64,000 nucleotides of DNA from Rotaria macrura. Lineage: Eukaryota > Rotifera > Eurotatoria > Philodinida > Philodinidae. Positions 39,773-51,511 of the stretch are shown piece after piece (position 1 is the stretch's first letter; the number at the start of each line of letters is the position of its first letter). The position numbers and the translations under genes were made by a program. Under the pieces are notes generated by a model. That model was given only the letters and a program-made list of their open reading frames with translations, was not told the origin of the DNA and ran no database searches. The stretch lies in assembly GCA_900239685.1 (NCBI GenBank), contig OENT01000082.1, positions 124,001 through 188,000 of the forward strand, read 5' to 3'.

Positions 39773-42695
39773 TTTTTTTTTTTTTTTTTTTATTAGCAGC
39801 AATTAAAAATTCCCTACAACCATTGCGGTCCTAAAGGGACAATGTATCTCTGAGATTACATAGATCCAAAGAGAGGTAGAAAATAGAAATTAAAAATACC
39901 AAAAAAGAAAAAAAAAACATTAACGAAAGCAACTTATGTAGCGAACGGAATCAAGAGAAAATCGAACAGATGAAGATACATAAAAAAAAACGAAAAACGA
40001 AAGCGAGAAAAAGCGGCTTTTTCCTTTCTTGTCCTCATTACTCACATTTATCTTTTTCATCGTTCTTATTCTCCTCTCCCTTCTCTCCCTCTTCATTTTT
40101 CTTTTTTTGTCATCGTGACCTTCGCACAACTATCTTTGAGGTCTAGCGTCTAGAAACTCTCGGGAAAAAGAGCAAAACAACCAAGATCATCCTGGTTCAA
40201 TTCTACTACTGAATCCGAAGTTCCATGTGTCTCCAACCACCTTAGCGCTTGCTCAAATACAGAAACATGCTGAACGAATCGTTTTGATCTATTCAGACAT
40301 TGAATTCGGCTGTCCCTCTCTACCCAGTTCGATCTATGAACATTTAGTTCAGATTGTTCTAATAATAGATATCCATCTACTGATGATTTGGACAACTTCT
40401 TAAGGTACTTTTCCCAATAAATGTAGCACAGATCGTCTAGAGCTCTTTCATTATATATCGACGAAAATAATAAGTCCTCCCAGTATTGACACCTATATAT
40501 TCGTTTCAACAGTGTGAAGTACATATGGTTGAGCTCCGTCCGCTGAGTATCTGTGAATAATGGATAGATCCCAAATAACCAAGTGAAATGTGGCAGCACG
40601 AATGTCGAAAAAAGAACTCGTCTTAATTTCATCGAGGATACACCACTTAATCTAAATGAATTAACCAATGCTGCACGTTGACGAGTCTTTAACCGAGTAA
40701 TTCCAATGATGTTTCCCCATCCCATCCGGGTTGTTAACCAATATCCGAGGTACTTAAACTTGGACGTCCAATCGATAGAGTGAACACCACATCGAAGCTG
40801 TGGCATTGGATTCGGGTAACCAACGGCTCGTGCTGAAAACATTACTTGAGTTTTTGCGTAGTTTATTGGTTGTACCGCTAGAATCGAGTAGACTTCAAGC
40901 TGCTCCAGCAGCGTTTGTAAACGACGTTCGAGATCAATACACTGATCTGTATACCTAATGCCTATTCGACCCGCTAGAACGGCGGCCAGATCATCCGCAA
41001 AGATAAACGACATCGCCTTAGGCAAGAAGTCACCCATATCACTGTGGTATGTGATGAATAATGTCGGCGTGAAACTGGAGCCTTGAGGACCACCGCGTTC
41101 GATTGAGATCCATTTTGATCGTTTTCCTTGAACTTCAATAACTGCTCGACGTTCACTTAGCCATGCTCGGATCCAATTGACGAATGCATGTGGAATACCC
41201 ATTCTAGCAAGTTTACCGAGACATCCTTCAAACCATAGTTGATCAAATGCTGATTTAAAATCTACGAAGACAGTTGTGACAGGGGAACTATTCGACATGT
41301 ATGACAAAATTTGCTCGATGAGTAGTAAAACCCTTGTTTGCAGCCTATGCTCAGCACGAAATCCCGATTGATTATCTGGCAGGATACCACGATTCTTCAA
41401 AACTTGAACAAATCGATCCAGGAAGAGTTTTTCTTGTATTTTCAAAAACGAGTCAAGAAGCGAGATCGGCCTTGTCTGGTCCGGTGTGCATATTGCATTT
41501 TTCTTAGCGAGTAGTATCATTCTCACCTCTTTACACTTCTTTAAAATATATCCTTCGGTAAACGAATAATTATATAACTGCACGAAATGATGCCAGTAGT
41601 TTCTCGGTATTTTATCCAGCATATATGACGAGAGACCATGGATATCTTGTGATTGTTTCTTCTTTCTAGTTCTCAGTATACTAATCAATTCCGGGTAAGA
41701 TACCAGTGGTATCGGATCTGACACATTATCCCAATGGACCAGCGGTGCATCAACGTAAGGGTGTGGACGCATCACTTCGGGTGCTTCAAATAGTCTTTCA
41801 TAGTGTTCAGCAGCGGTGTCCGCCATTGATTGTGCATCCTTTATTATTTCACCATTTGATAGCTTGAAACCCCTCAGCGAGGAGGAGATCGTTTTAAATT
41901 GTCTCTTTGCTTTACTCCAAAATACGGCGGAGTTTTCAGCTTGCATATGTCTTTCTTTTAATAGTTTTGCCAGATGATTTTGTTGAAATAGTTTTAGTTC
42001 GAACCGAGCCAGATTTCGTAGACGACGAGCTTCTTGTCGAAGTACTAAATCTCCCTTCCGTTTTGCTTTGAAAGATAGTGACCGACTCTGTGCTAGGAGC
42101 TTCATAAGATCAGGCGGCACAGAAGGACGAGCAAGTTTAAGCGGAAAATATTGTTTGCACCTGGCGGCAAGAAGTGCCAGAAACGATATGAACTGTTCAT
42201 ATACAATCTCGTAAGATCCATCTTTCCATTCTTTTTCCCAGAAGCCTGACGTATACGACAACACTGATGAGAAGACCGGCCATATTGTTCGCGACCCTTC
42301 ACAGGCTCCAACATCATCGCACGCCAGTACACCCAGTAAGGGTTTGTGATCACTCATCGTATCCCCATCGAATGTTTGAATCGTAAGATCTAACCCAACA
42401 GCTGCGACATAATCAATCGTGCGTTCCGAGCGCAGCGATGTATTTGCGTCAGGAATAATTGGTCCCAGCGAGCATGAATCCATCCATTCCAGCAGTTTGT
42501 TGGCTTTTTCACCATCTTTCTCAATATCGATATTAAAGTCGCCTGTAATCATGCAGAGATCCGTGACGAAAGGTGACAGATCCGACCAGTCCCATGTTTT
42601 ACTTGCCGGTGCGTATATTCCGATAAGTCGAATTTTTTGTTCTAAGCATAGATCAATTATACATACGTTTGGTAACGAGCAGGTGACTCTTGTTG
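39773..42695 (-). mobile_element. 5'-truncated non-LTR retrotransposon (LINE)
   Basis: The element is about 2.9 kb, minus strand, bounded by an exact 18-bp target-site duplication. Its 3' end is a poly(A) tail (poly(T) 39771-39793), preceded by a 3' UTR of about 360 bp. The 5' end falls inside the endonuclease part of the ORF, so the copy was truncated during target-primed reverse transcription and lacks a promoter, any ORF1 and the N-terminal endonuclease residues. The perfect duplication and intact frame point to a recent insertion. It lies between genes and seems to disrupt none. Confidence 0.95.
40150..42695 (-). CDS. LINE ORF2 fragment: APE-type endonuclease (partial) and reverse transcriptase
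   Basis: The frame is open from the truncated 5' end (no start codon of its own at the edge; first in-frame ATG at 42552) to the stop at 40150, about 848 codons. The first part is the C-terminal half of an APE/exonuclease-like endonuclease: RLIGIYAPAS, then TGDFNID and later SDHKPLL, with the Asp/Asn and His catalytic positions kept, but the N-terminal catalytic Glu region is missing. The reverse transcriptase follows: motif A FVDFKSAFD, motif B RGGPQGSSFTPTLF and motif C FADD, with both catalytic Asp. A thumb-like region follows and no RNase H was recognised. The FADD core and single APE endonuclease fit the Jockey/CR1/LOA group; the exact clade cannot be set by eye. No internal stop or frameshift is present. 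Confidence 0.93.
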
Positions 42696-42713
42696 CTCCT
42701 TCATTTATCTTTT
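42696..42713. repeat. target-site duplication of the LINE, 5' side
   Basis: CTCCTTCATTTATCTTTT, exact copy of 39755-39772. Confidence 0.9.
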
Positions 42714-43756
42714 CTTACATATCATGTAAAATACTTGAATGCATATTCCTATCCAGTCTGAAGAAGCACACGCCGTTTTATTGATCGATATCAATGAATG
42801 AAACTTACTGATTGATGATAAAGTAGCCGTAAACGAAGAATCGGACGATAATATGCACGAACTTATATGGTTCGACTGATGAAATTACCATGGCTAAATT
42901 ACCTAAGTGCTGATGTAGATGACATATAGTTCATTTCATCCTATTAGACTTGTTATCAAGTACCCGTACACAGTTGAATGCAGTTTTAATTAAAGACAAC
43001 TTGAAAAATAAATATTACAACTTCGTATATCTATGTTAAAAAATGACTAGACATCTATGTATCAAAGTAAATCACAATGACACAAATTTATTTGTTTATT
43101 ACAATCCTATGTATTATGCTTTATTTCATGTAAATTATTTTTATGAAACAGAAGTTATTTAAAATCGAATGATGAAAAAAAAACACCTTGTACGAATTCT
43201 CATTATGAAAGAAAAATAAGTCATATCTATATATGAAAAGAACATTCCGTATATATTCTTAATCGAATTTTCATAATATACATCGTCACCGACGCACACA
43301 TAGTCACCAACAAATATTATTATTACTAAGTTGACGAATGTATATAAAAAAAATAATAAAGTAGTCGAAGAAAAGAAAAAAAAATAGATAATTTTTTTTT
43401 GAAATGGTTTTGATTAAAGAAGAAAAAGAAGACGAAGGAAGAATTAATATAGTTAATTTAAAGAAAATAGAACGGCGGCGGATTACAGAATGTCAAACTC
43501 AACATATATTGAAGAGAAATGTAGAAGTGCGGGACACACTGGACCAGCACATGTAAAGAAATTAATTTGAAAAAAAAAAGAAGATAGAAAGAAAAGAATT
43601 TAGGACGAGAAAAAAAAATATCGTATTGCACACAACATGAATATAAAGACAAAGGAACGAGTAATATTATTTAAATAAATATAAGGACACACAACCACAA
43701 CAAGAGAAAAATGTGTAGAATATCTTACTGGCCAGCAGCTTATAAATAAAGGACGT
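42714..43756. other. 1.0-kb non-coding interval
   Basis: Downstream flank of the RRM gene up to the LINE. It is A/T-rich with several A8 runs, likely 3' UTR in its right part. Nothing else seen. Confidence 0.5.
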
Positions 43757-44698
43757 TTATTGTGAATAAAGTGAAACTCGACGTTCAAGTAATGTTTTTA
43801 TGTCTGTACGTTTAACAAAAGGACTAATTGATACATCAGGATAAAAGACGAAATTCCATATGAATATTGGATCACGTGGATCAATATCACGACCTACGAA
43901 CAATGAAAGAAAATAAGAATTTCAACGGCAATTAAAAGAAAATTTTCTACCATTAAAAGGAGCTGATGTTTGATTATTATTAGCATCAACATTAGATCCG
44001 TATAAACTTAGAATTTTATCACCAATAAATGTATTTAATGATTGTCGTTTATCATTAATATTCTTTCGATGATTATCATTAGTATCATTCTCGTCATCAT
44101 CATCATCATCTTCCGAATATGATAACGGTAATGTAGCTGAAAGTATCGATGGTGATAAACTGTTTGATCGTTCGGATGATGAACGACTTGATGGTCGATC
44201 CGATTGTGAATAATAATCACTGGTTGAACATGTTAAAGTAAATGATGATGCATCAGGATTCAAAGTTGATGATGGATATTTAGTTGATTCAACTGTTAAT
44301 AATGGGATGTCATCATTATTTGTTGTTACTTGTGTTGTTAATTTTTTCGTATGATATCGATTTGTTGCTGTTGTACGTGGTGATTTCGGACTAATAAGAA
44401 TTTCATTTTGTGCATATTCAACTATCATTGGATAACCATTTAATTGTAAACCATTACAAGCATTTAATGCACGTTGTGCTTCATCATTCGTCGAAAATCT
44501 TACGAAACCGTATCTTTCTCGTACTTTAACACATTCAATTATTTGTCCATAAGTATGAAATATCGATTGAAGATGAGAACTTGTCGTATGAGTAGCTAAA
44601 TTACCGACGAATAATTTACATGTTGCTTGCTTCGAACTTGAAGATGTATTAACATTTAATTTTTTTGACGGATTATACAAATTTTTTGAGTTATACAT
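43757..44698 (-). CDS. RNA-binding protein with one RRM
   Basis: Exons 44698-43951 and 43893-43757 join in phase 1 to 294 residues. A single RRM covers about residues 28-97, with RNP2 LFVGNL (29-34) and RNP1 RYGFVRFS (62-69), including the aromatic residues that stack on RNA. The middle is Ser/Thr/Asn-rich with an acidic Asp run near residue 200, probably disordered. The last 45 residues, from the second exon (IDPRDPIFIWNFVFYP in part), are hydrophobic and look conserved rather than random. The RRM resembles single-RRM proteins such as the RBM4/lark group (short beta2-beta3 turn, KVRERYGFV), but no zinc knuckle follows. It may act in splicing or mRNA control; this is inference. Confidence 0.82.
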
Positions 44699-47600
44699 TT
44701 TGCGTTGTCGTTGTTGCTGTTGTTTCAGTGTGCGTATGTGTGTTTATATGTGCGTCTATGCGGTTTAGAGATGGAAATGAAAGTGGATAATAAGGATAGG
44801 AGGGATGGATGAATGAATGAAGTGGATAGAAACGAATTTAAGGGAGTGAACGTATGCGTATGTTAACAGCACGTGTTATACTGTTTTCTTCTTTTGTTAT
44901 TTCGATTTATTTATCTGCGTTGTTTTCTCTCGTCGACATTATGAACAGATAGCAACTGGAATCATTTGTCATCGAATCAAAAAATATTATATTATTCTCA
45001 GTAGAAAGGAGGCATCATCGTATGCGAAATTCTTTATAGAGAAAAGTATTGTTCTTTACGTAATTCTCACACGAATATAAACCATTTTGATATGCGAATC
45101 AATCGATATTTGGGTGTTAAATATTTCTTTCTTACGCATTTGAAAATTTACAGTACAGGAGTGTATTCATGTTAGTAGTGGAAAATAAAAAATAAAACAA
45201 CGAATCGATTAATGAGCTTTACGAATATGTTCATAAGAAAATAAACGTGACGGTAATCATTGTTTAAATGAAGAATCACGTCTAGAAAATACAAATATGA
45301 TTTTCTTATGAAATATAGCAAGATGGCATGAACATTAAAATAATTCGTGCACCAGTTGATTGACCTTTTCAAGTATTGTGCATTAATTTATCGTTGATCA
45401 TTGTGCTTTGATCTTGATTTGATTACTAATACATTGATTTTATGCAGTAGATCGTTTTAAAGATAAAACATAGTCAAACACAATAATCCATAACTTCGTA
45501 CGTAGTGTGATTTCGAACGGATGATGAATATTACTTTCGCTTCAAATTTACACAATATCTATTGTGTTGATCAATCATTTTGTATTTCGAACAATGATTA
45601 TTATGTAGATTCAGCGAAAATTCCACAACAGTTCGATGAGATCTTGTTCGATCAACCAATAGTTGCAAATTTACTTTTTTATTCATTATACAATTTTAAA
45701 TCAGTAACATGAATTAACTAAGATACTTTAATTTTCAATATTGACAATTAAACGTACTATTGGAGAATAAACGTGATATCAGTTGTTTATAATTAAAGTT
45801 TCAAATCTTTTGATAGAAGTTCATTTTAAGAACGGAGAACTTAGAATTTTGTTTCTCATAGATTCATCTGAAGATAGCGATTATCAGCAAGATCTATGTG
45901 ATCGACGAAAGCTGTTCAAAACTATGACTACTAAAATGAAAAAATTTGCCCCAATTTTGTATGATGCTAAAATGCATGATTTAGAGAGAATAGAGTATAA
46001 TCATATGAAAATTAAAACATGCATATGCATGATATTTCCACAACAATGGGAAGAGAACAGGATTTATTTTCATTAGGTTCAAATGACTCCTGCATTGTAA
46101 CAATAGTGGCCCATGAAAGACTTGGTTGATACAAAGAGTATTAACGATGAGTTGTAATCAATTCAACAGACTTCCTAATGGATCTAACTAAAACTAAAGT
46201 TTTTAATAATTCTAGAACTGAAACAGTTGAACAGCTGTCATTGTTTTTCATGATGATAACATTTAATAAGACGTTTTTTTTACTTTAATCTACTTCAATA
46301 TAGAACTGCATCATAAATACTGCACATATTCGATCGCAAAATAAACATGAACAGCTGTCCAACAATGGATGGAAGTGATGTTTGTCAGATTTTTCTTTGA
46401 AGTTCTTTTGAATTCTTTTTCTGGTGGAATATCAACATAGATCAACTTCGTTAAGAACAACGGTAGAAGTAATATATTAATATCAATGTATCGGATCTAA
46501 TCGTGTCATCAAAGATGTGAATCAAATTATTCTTTTATACCTACTGTCGTCATTTTTTTTAGGAAAGTCGCGCGAGAATTCGTAAACGAACAATATACAA
46601 CACTTAAAAAAATTTAATGAAAGAAACACCGACGAAGCTTATTAATCTGAATCTATATACAAAAGAATTACTTGCAAACACTTGTTGAATAGTATAGACA
46701 ACATCGTATCGTGCTGTGACAAAACATCTCTTATTATACAACCGTCTGATCAATGAAATTTGAAATATCACATTCTGCGATCAAAACATGTTCAACAATT
46801 GACAAATTCAAGATTTTCTAGATAAATTACTCGAATCGAAAATGATACTGAGTTAAATAGATAATAAGTGTGAAATATTAGCAAGTTCCATCTTTGATCA
46901 TCATGGGGAAAATGTTATAGTTTCTTTCTCAAATGAAACAGATTGTCATCTTAATTTGAATAGTGAATCAAAGTCAACAACATAACTCTGAGATCTAGCA
47001 TATGTTTATTATAGATGTTTTTCGAAAAAAACTCACAGCAATATACATAGCTATTTCCATTGGTGTAATACCCATGCTCAAGAATTATCATGTGCACAAA
47101 GTCTAATAGCTTCGTCGTAAGAATGCATTTTTCGATGATATGATAGTATGTGTACTTAAAAATTTAAGTCGACATATGTTGGTTGCACGACAACTACTGA
47201 TCATAGTTTTTTCTTCACAGACAAAAAACAGAATTCTTCATTTGCGAAAATAGAAAAAAAAACTCTATGCCATATAATTGAGCGCTTTTAAGTGCCAAAA
47301 GGTAAGATTGATTTTCATGTCAGTTTGATTAGCTATCGAATTATAGTTCGTTGCGTAATCGGTAATGGAAATCAATAATCTATTACAAAAGAATTAAGTA
47401 TTTGATTGTCTTTAACTTTATGAAACATCATACTTTTCGTTAAATTGTTGTTTTATAATATTTGAGACTTTTTCGAATATGATACTGATGGCAAATGGCA
47501 TTCATTGTACAACAAGCATGCCAATATATATTTCATTCGATCAGTATACAATCGTGTGATGGATCATTGGGGACTATCTAACGTTCATCAATTAGCAAAA

Positions 47601-48517
47601 TAACCTTCTTTGAAAGTAGATAGAATGCTTTTTTTACTGTTTTCTGAAGCATTGCTTCGTCTTTGAAATGATTAAGTAAGAAGTCAACTCCACATGATTC
47701 ATAGTCGTCAAGACCAGAGACGACGTATTATGCATAATCTGTTGAAAATAAAAAGAAAACAGCGTAATTACTGTGTATTGTTCGTCTGGAGTTATGATTG
47801 TTTTTACCACTAGTATTATTAATACTTGTAATGATGTCCATCAATAATTCTTGAGATATCAAGTATCTACTTAGATACAGATTACATTTTATAGAAAATA
47901 ATATTCTACTGATATCAGCAATAAGTTAAACACAAAGTTTTTAGTCGAAACTGACTTGTTAGCAATGTAACAAAGATGAACTGCAATATAAAAAAAGTGA
48001 TCAATCCAGAACGACAATGATGCGATTTATATTCTCTTTCGAACATGTATTACCACTTCAAATTATTTAGTAAGATTAAATAATTCGAATGCTTACTTTA
48101 ATTCGAATGTTATATGATGCAAGTTAAGACGATAATTTCTCTTCCTTAGTTTCAAATGACATGCTAATTAACTTCTATTTGAAAGGTTTGTTGTTCGTTT
48201 TTTTTTTTCGTTCTATATTATAGTTTTAAAAAAATGAGAAATCTCTCTTTTCTTTTTCATATGGCTAAAGATGCATCTTCGAACTACTAGATAGTGCAAA
48301 ACAAACAAACAAAAAGAACAAAACAAAACTGTAGAGCAAGATATCCAGAGCATAGTAAAGAAAAAATAAAGAAATCGCATCACACACAACAAAATATGAT
48401 AAAACATCCATAGGAAAGTAAAATTTTCTTTTGCCTACGCATCAATCGGTTTGTATGTTGACATATAACTACGATTGTAAGTAGTACTAAGAAATGTTTG
48501 TTTTCTTTTTTGTTCGA
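44699..48517. other. 3.8-kb non-coding interval
   Basis: Upstream region of the RRM gene and 3' side of the SOX gene. Two open stretches at 45521-45712 and 45783-46076 lack homology; the second has no ATG start. No RNA gene or mobile element recognised. Confidence 0.5.
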
Positions 48518-51165
48518 TTAAATAAGTCGATGCTGCTGTTGTTTAGCAAGAAAAGCCACAGGATCAAAAGGCATTGGTGTTGGTGTTGGATAAAGTTGAG
48601 TGTTTGGTGGTGTAAAATGATACTGAAGATGATCGATGTTAAATTGTTGAAGATTGCTTGCGAACATGGCTAACTTTTGATCGAATAATGTTGCTACTAA
48701 TAGAGATATTGGATCATTGGAATTCGATGTTGATGACGATGTCGATGTTGATGATGATGATGATAATGATAATGGTTGTGCTAGTGATGGTGGTGGTGTT
48801 TGTGAATGTTCTTTAGTAGCATTTGATATTTGTGAAGTAATGGTTGTCATTCTATTTGGCTGAGGTGGCGGCGAGGATGATGTTGAAGCAGGATTTGATG
48901 GGGGATTTGAAGTTCCACAAGTTGATTGATTAGTCTTACAGCGCTTTCTTGGTTGATACTAGAAAGAATAGAGTTGAAAAACAAAGTCATATGTAATATG
49001 GATTTGTGTAAGGTGAAGAATAAATCTGTCAACATGTGAATTTTAAAATATTTTTAAATGGATACAAGATTTTCTTCTAACGATAGCATGTCAGTTGAAA
49101 TGAAGAATGAAAAATATGTTTTTCTAAAGTTGATACGTTTTGCAATGATTCATATCATTGAATGTTGTTGTCATCGTTAATAGTGGCAGGCAAGTTTACA
49201 GTCTTCAACATTTTCTTTTTTAAGATTCGCGCACAACGAATAAGAATAAAATAGTATGAAAAGAAAATGTCATTCGTCATCTAATTTCGCACACCTTAGC
49301 TATTTCTACTCGCGTGCTATGATAGAAGGAAAGTGTCAAACATACTTTTAAATAGTTGTAAAAGAAATGAGATCGTGTAAGGTTTTCATGTAAGATTTCA
49401 TTACGCATCACATTTCAAGTTGATTAAGTCATAGTCGATCGTTCAAAGCAATGCGAAATAATTTCTGTGAAGATCATCCAATATAAAAGATAGACTATTA
49501 AGTTTTTCATTCTAAATCGATAGAATCGAGGATATGTGTGTCTTTATGCATGAGAAAACATGTTTTTGACTTAGAAATTTCAATGAAGACATGTTTCTTT
49601 TGTAACTTTCGAGAAAAATATCAATGCAATGATCTATCTATTGATAGACAAGTAGTTTGAGACACTTCTTCCTTCATTGAATTATTGAGACCATTATTTT
49701 TTCTGGAATGAAAATATTTTCCAATTATTCATTGCTAATAAAGCTTATTTTCTATCAAACCAACAAAAACTCGCTCAACACCTAATGTTCTTTAAAAGAT
49801 TGAATTCTTCATTCTAACACCAATTGTGGCAAAACAGTATTCACATGAAATATATGTAAAACTTGTATTAGATATTGTTAGAATGTATTTATATGCATAT
49901 ACATTCTACGTTAGGTTAATTTTGGTAGCTAATATAAGTCTTTTTTCTTAAACTGGTTTTGTTTACGGTAATGTTGATCGACCGTTCGGGGAATCAGTCC
50001 ACAAAAATCATACAGATAACATTTCAGAAATCTCGTCGTTCCCGTATCTAGTTTTGATTGAAACGTGTCCTCGCTTGACTCTGTCCGTTCTTCATGTACT
50101 TCTTCCACAGCATTTTCTTGACATAATCTATGGATGGTCTCTGCCAGTTTAGTTCGATGAAAGTTGAATATAAGAATTACTTTGTACGTGGGATATTGTC
50201 GTGCATGAAGATGTTTTAGTCGTTCAGATTCTTCCATGTATGGTTGTCGTTCTCTTAATGACATTCGTTTCCATTTGGCTCCACAACATCTAGAATAGTT
50301 CAAGTCACGAAAGTATGAAAAACAAATTTACCTATCGATATTGACTTACTTGCTGATATCGGCATTAGGTAGATGCGGTGCCAATTGAACCATTTTTCGG
50401 CGTTCGATTTGTGAAAAAACCATAAATGCATTCATCGGTCGTTTTACATGACCAGGACGTACACGTTTTTTCGGTTGGGTACGTGTTGCATCTGAATATG
50501 GCGTTGTTGTTGATGGATCAATAAGTGCTGAACCGAAAAAAATTGGTGGTGAATCAGCATTAGTATTTGATGATAATAATTCAAGTAACATATGATAATC
50601 ATCCGGTCTTAAAGCTCGGCAATTTATTTGTGGCCAGGTAACAACCACAGAAGATTTTGAATTAGTGCTTGTAGAATGCTGCGTTGTTAAATCTGACGAT
50701 GTTAATGTGCCAGGTGATGATGGTGATTGCAGTAGAGACGAAGGATTTGTTGATACGCCATAACTATGATCATGTTGTAACGGTGAAAATGATGTTGGAG
50801 ATGATAATGAGGATGTTGATGTTGATAAATTTTGGTGGAAATCCACAAATGACGGTGATGATGTTATCATTGTTGTTTCATCAAGTATTGGTTCATCTTT
50901 CGGAAATACATCGAGATGATGATGGTGATGATCAGAAAACAAACTTGTTGCATCCATTATTGACGGTAAAACTGTAAAAATAAAAATATGTTGTTGTTTT
51001 TTCAAGTGTTAATTTAGCATTGTAAGCTTAAAAAGAGACAATACTTTGTTCAGATGACTGTTCAGTTCTAACTTTAGTAAAGAGTCGATTCGTGGAAACG
51101 ATTCTCAATGATCGTCCATTACTATTATGACTATTATTATGCGGGTCGATTAATGTCGACATCAT
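48518..51165 (-). CDS. SOX-family HMG-box transcription factor
   Basis: Exons 51165-51045, 50971-50350, 50289-50181 and 48958-48518 join to 430 residues. The HMG box covers about residues 214-290 and is restored only by two splices: [18 protein letters not shown], then [13 protein letters not shown], then YPTYK|YQPRKR. SQIERRK is typical of the SoxC group, but the rest of the box is diverged, so the subgroup is tentative. The box departs from the usual sequence at two places: MVF instead of MVW, and CCG instead of RLG. The N-terminus is Ser/Thr-rich with a His run; the C-terminus is Ser/Pro-rich and ends in [10 protein letters not shown], possibly an activation region. SOX proteins bend DNA in the minor groove to control cell fate. 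The start was chosen at the first of two adjacent ATGs. Confidence 0.9.
48959..50180 (-). other. 1.2-kb intron inside the SOX HMG box
   Basis: Donor AAA|GTAATT at 50180 and acceptor TTCTTTCTAG ending at 48959, phase 0, just before the basic tail of the box. No coding content recognised. Confidence 0.75.
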
Positions 51166-51400
51166 CGTTTATGTATTTTCTTTTTCTATATACCATGAAA
51201 TTACGAACCTAAACTGATTTGTTCGTTTCGAACTAAACGAAATATTAGGCTATCGATAGTAGCAGCGAAAAGAAGAAAAAGAAAAATAACGAATTTAATT
51301 CAGAGCATGTCATTCTGTCTGTCTGCTAGGCATGTATAGATTGAATCAGATGGACTAGCAGCAAAAATACACACGTGGTTTGTTTTGTTTATTTTTCATG

Positions 51401-51432
<32 letters not shown>

Positions 51433-51511
51433 ATAAGGTCATCGAAAGCTTATCCCATAGATGTAGATAAAGACAACCAAACGAAAATGTACATAGTTGA
51501 ATGATAAAATT
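51166..51511. promoter_or_regulatory. shared 346-bp divergent gap between the SOX and 14-3-3-like genes
   Basis: The SOX gene (-) and the 14-3-3-like gene (+) start on either side. The gap contains an (AT)n run at about 51401-51430. It must hold at least one promoter; no specific site is recognisable. Confidence 0.45.

Noticed and set aside
39920..40129. 69-codon frame in the LINE 3' UTR
   Set aside because: Lys/Arg-rich translation of a purine-rich UTR with no resemblance to a retrotransposon protein.
45783..46076. 97-codon open stretch (IDSSEDSDYQQ) in the gap between the RRM and SOX genes
   Set aside because: It has a TTG start and no homology, and no splice partner could be found nearby. 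It could be a pseudogene or missed exon, but the support is too weak.
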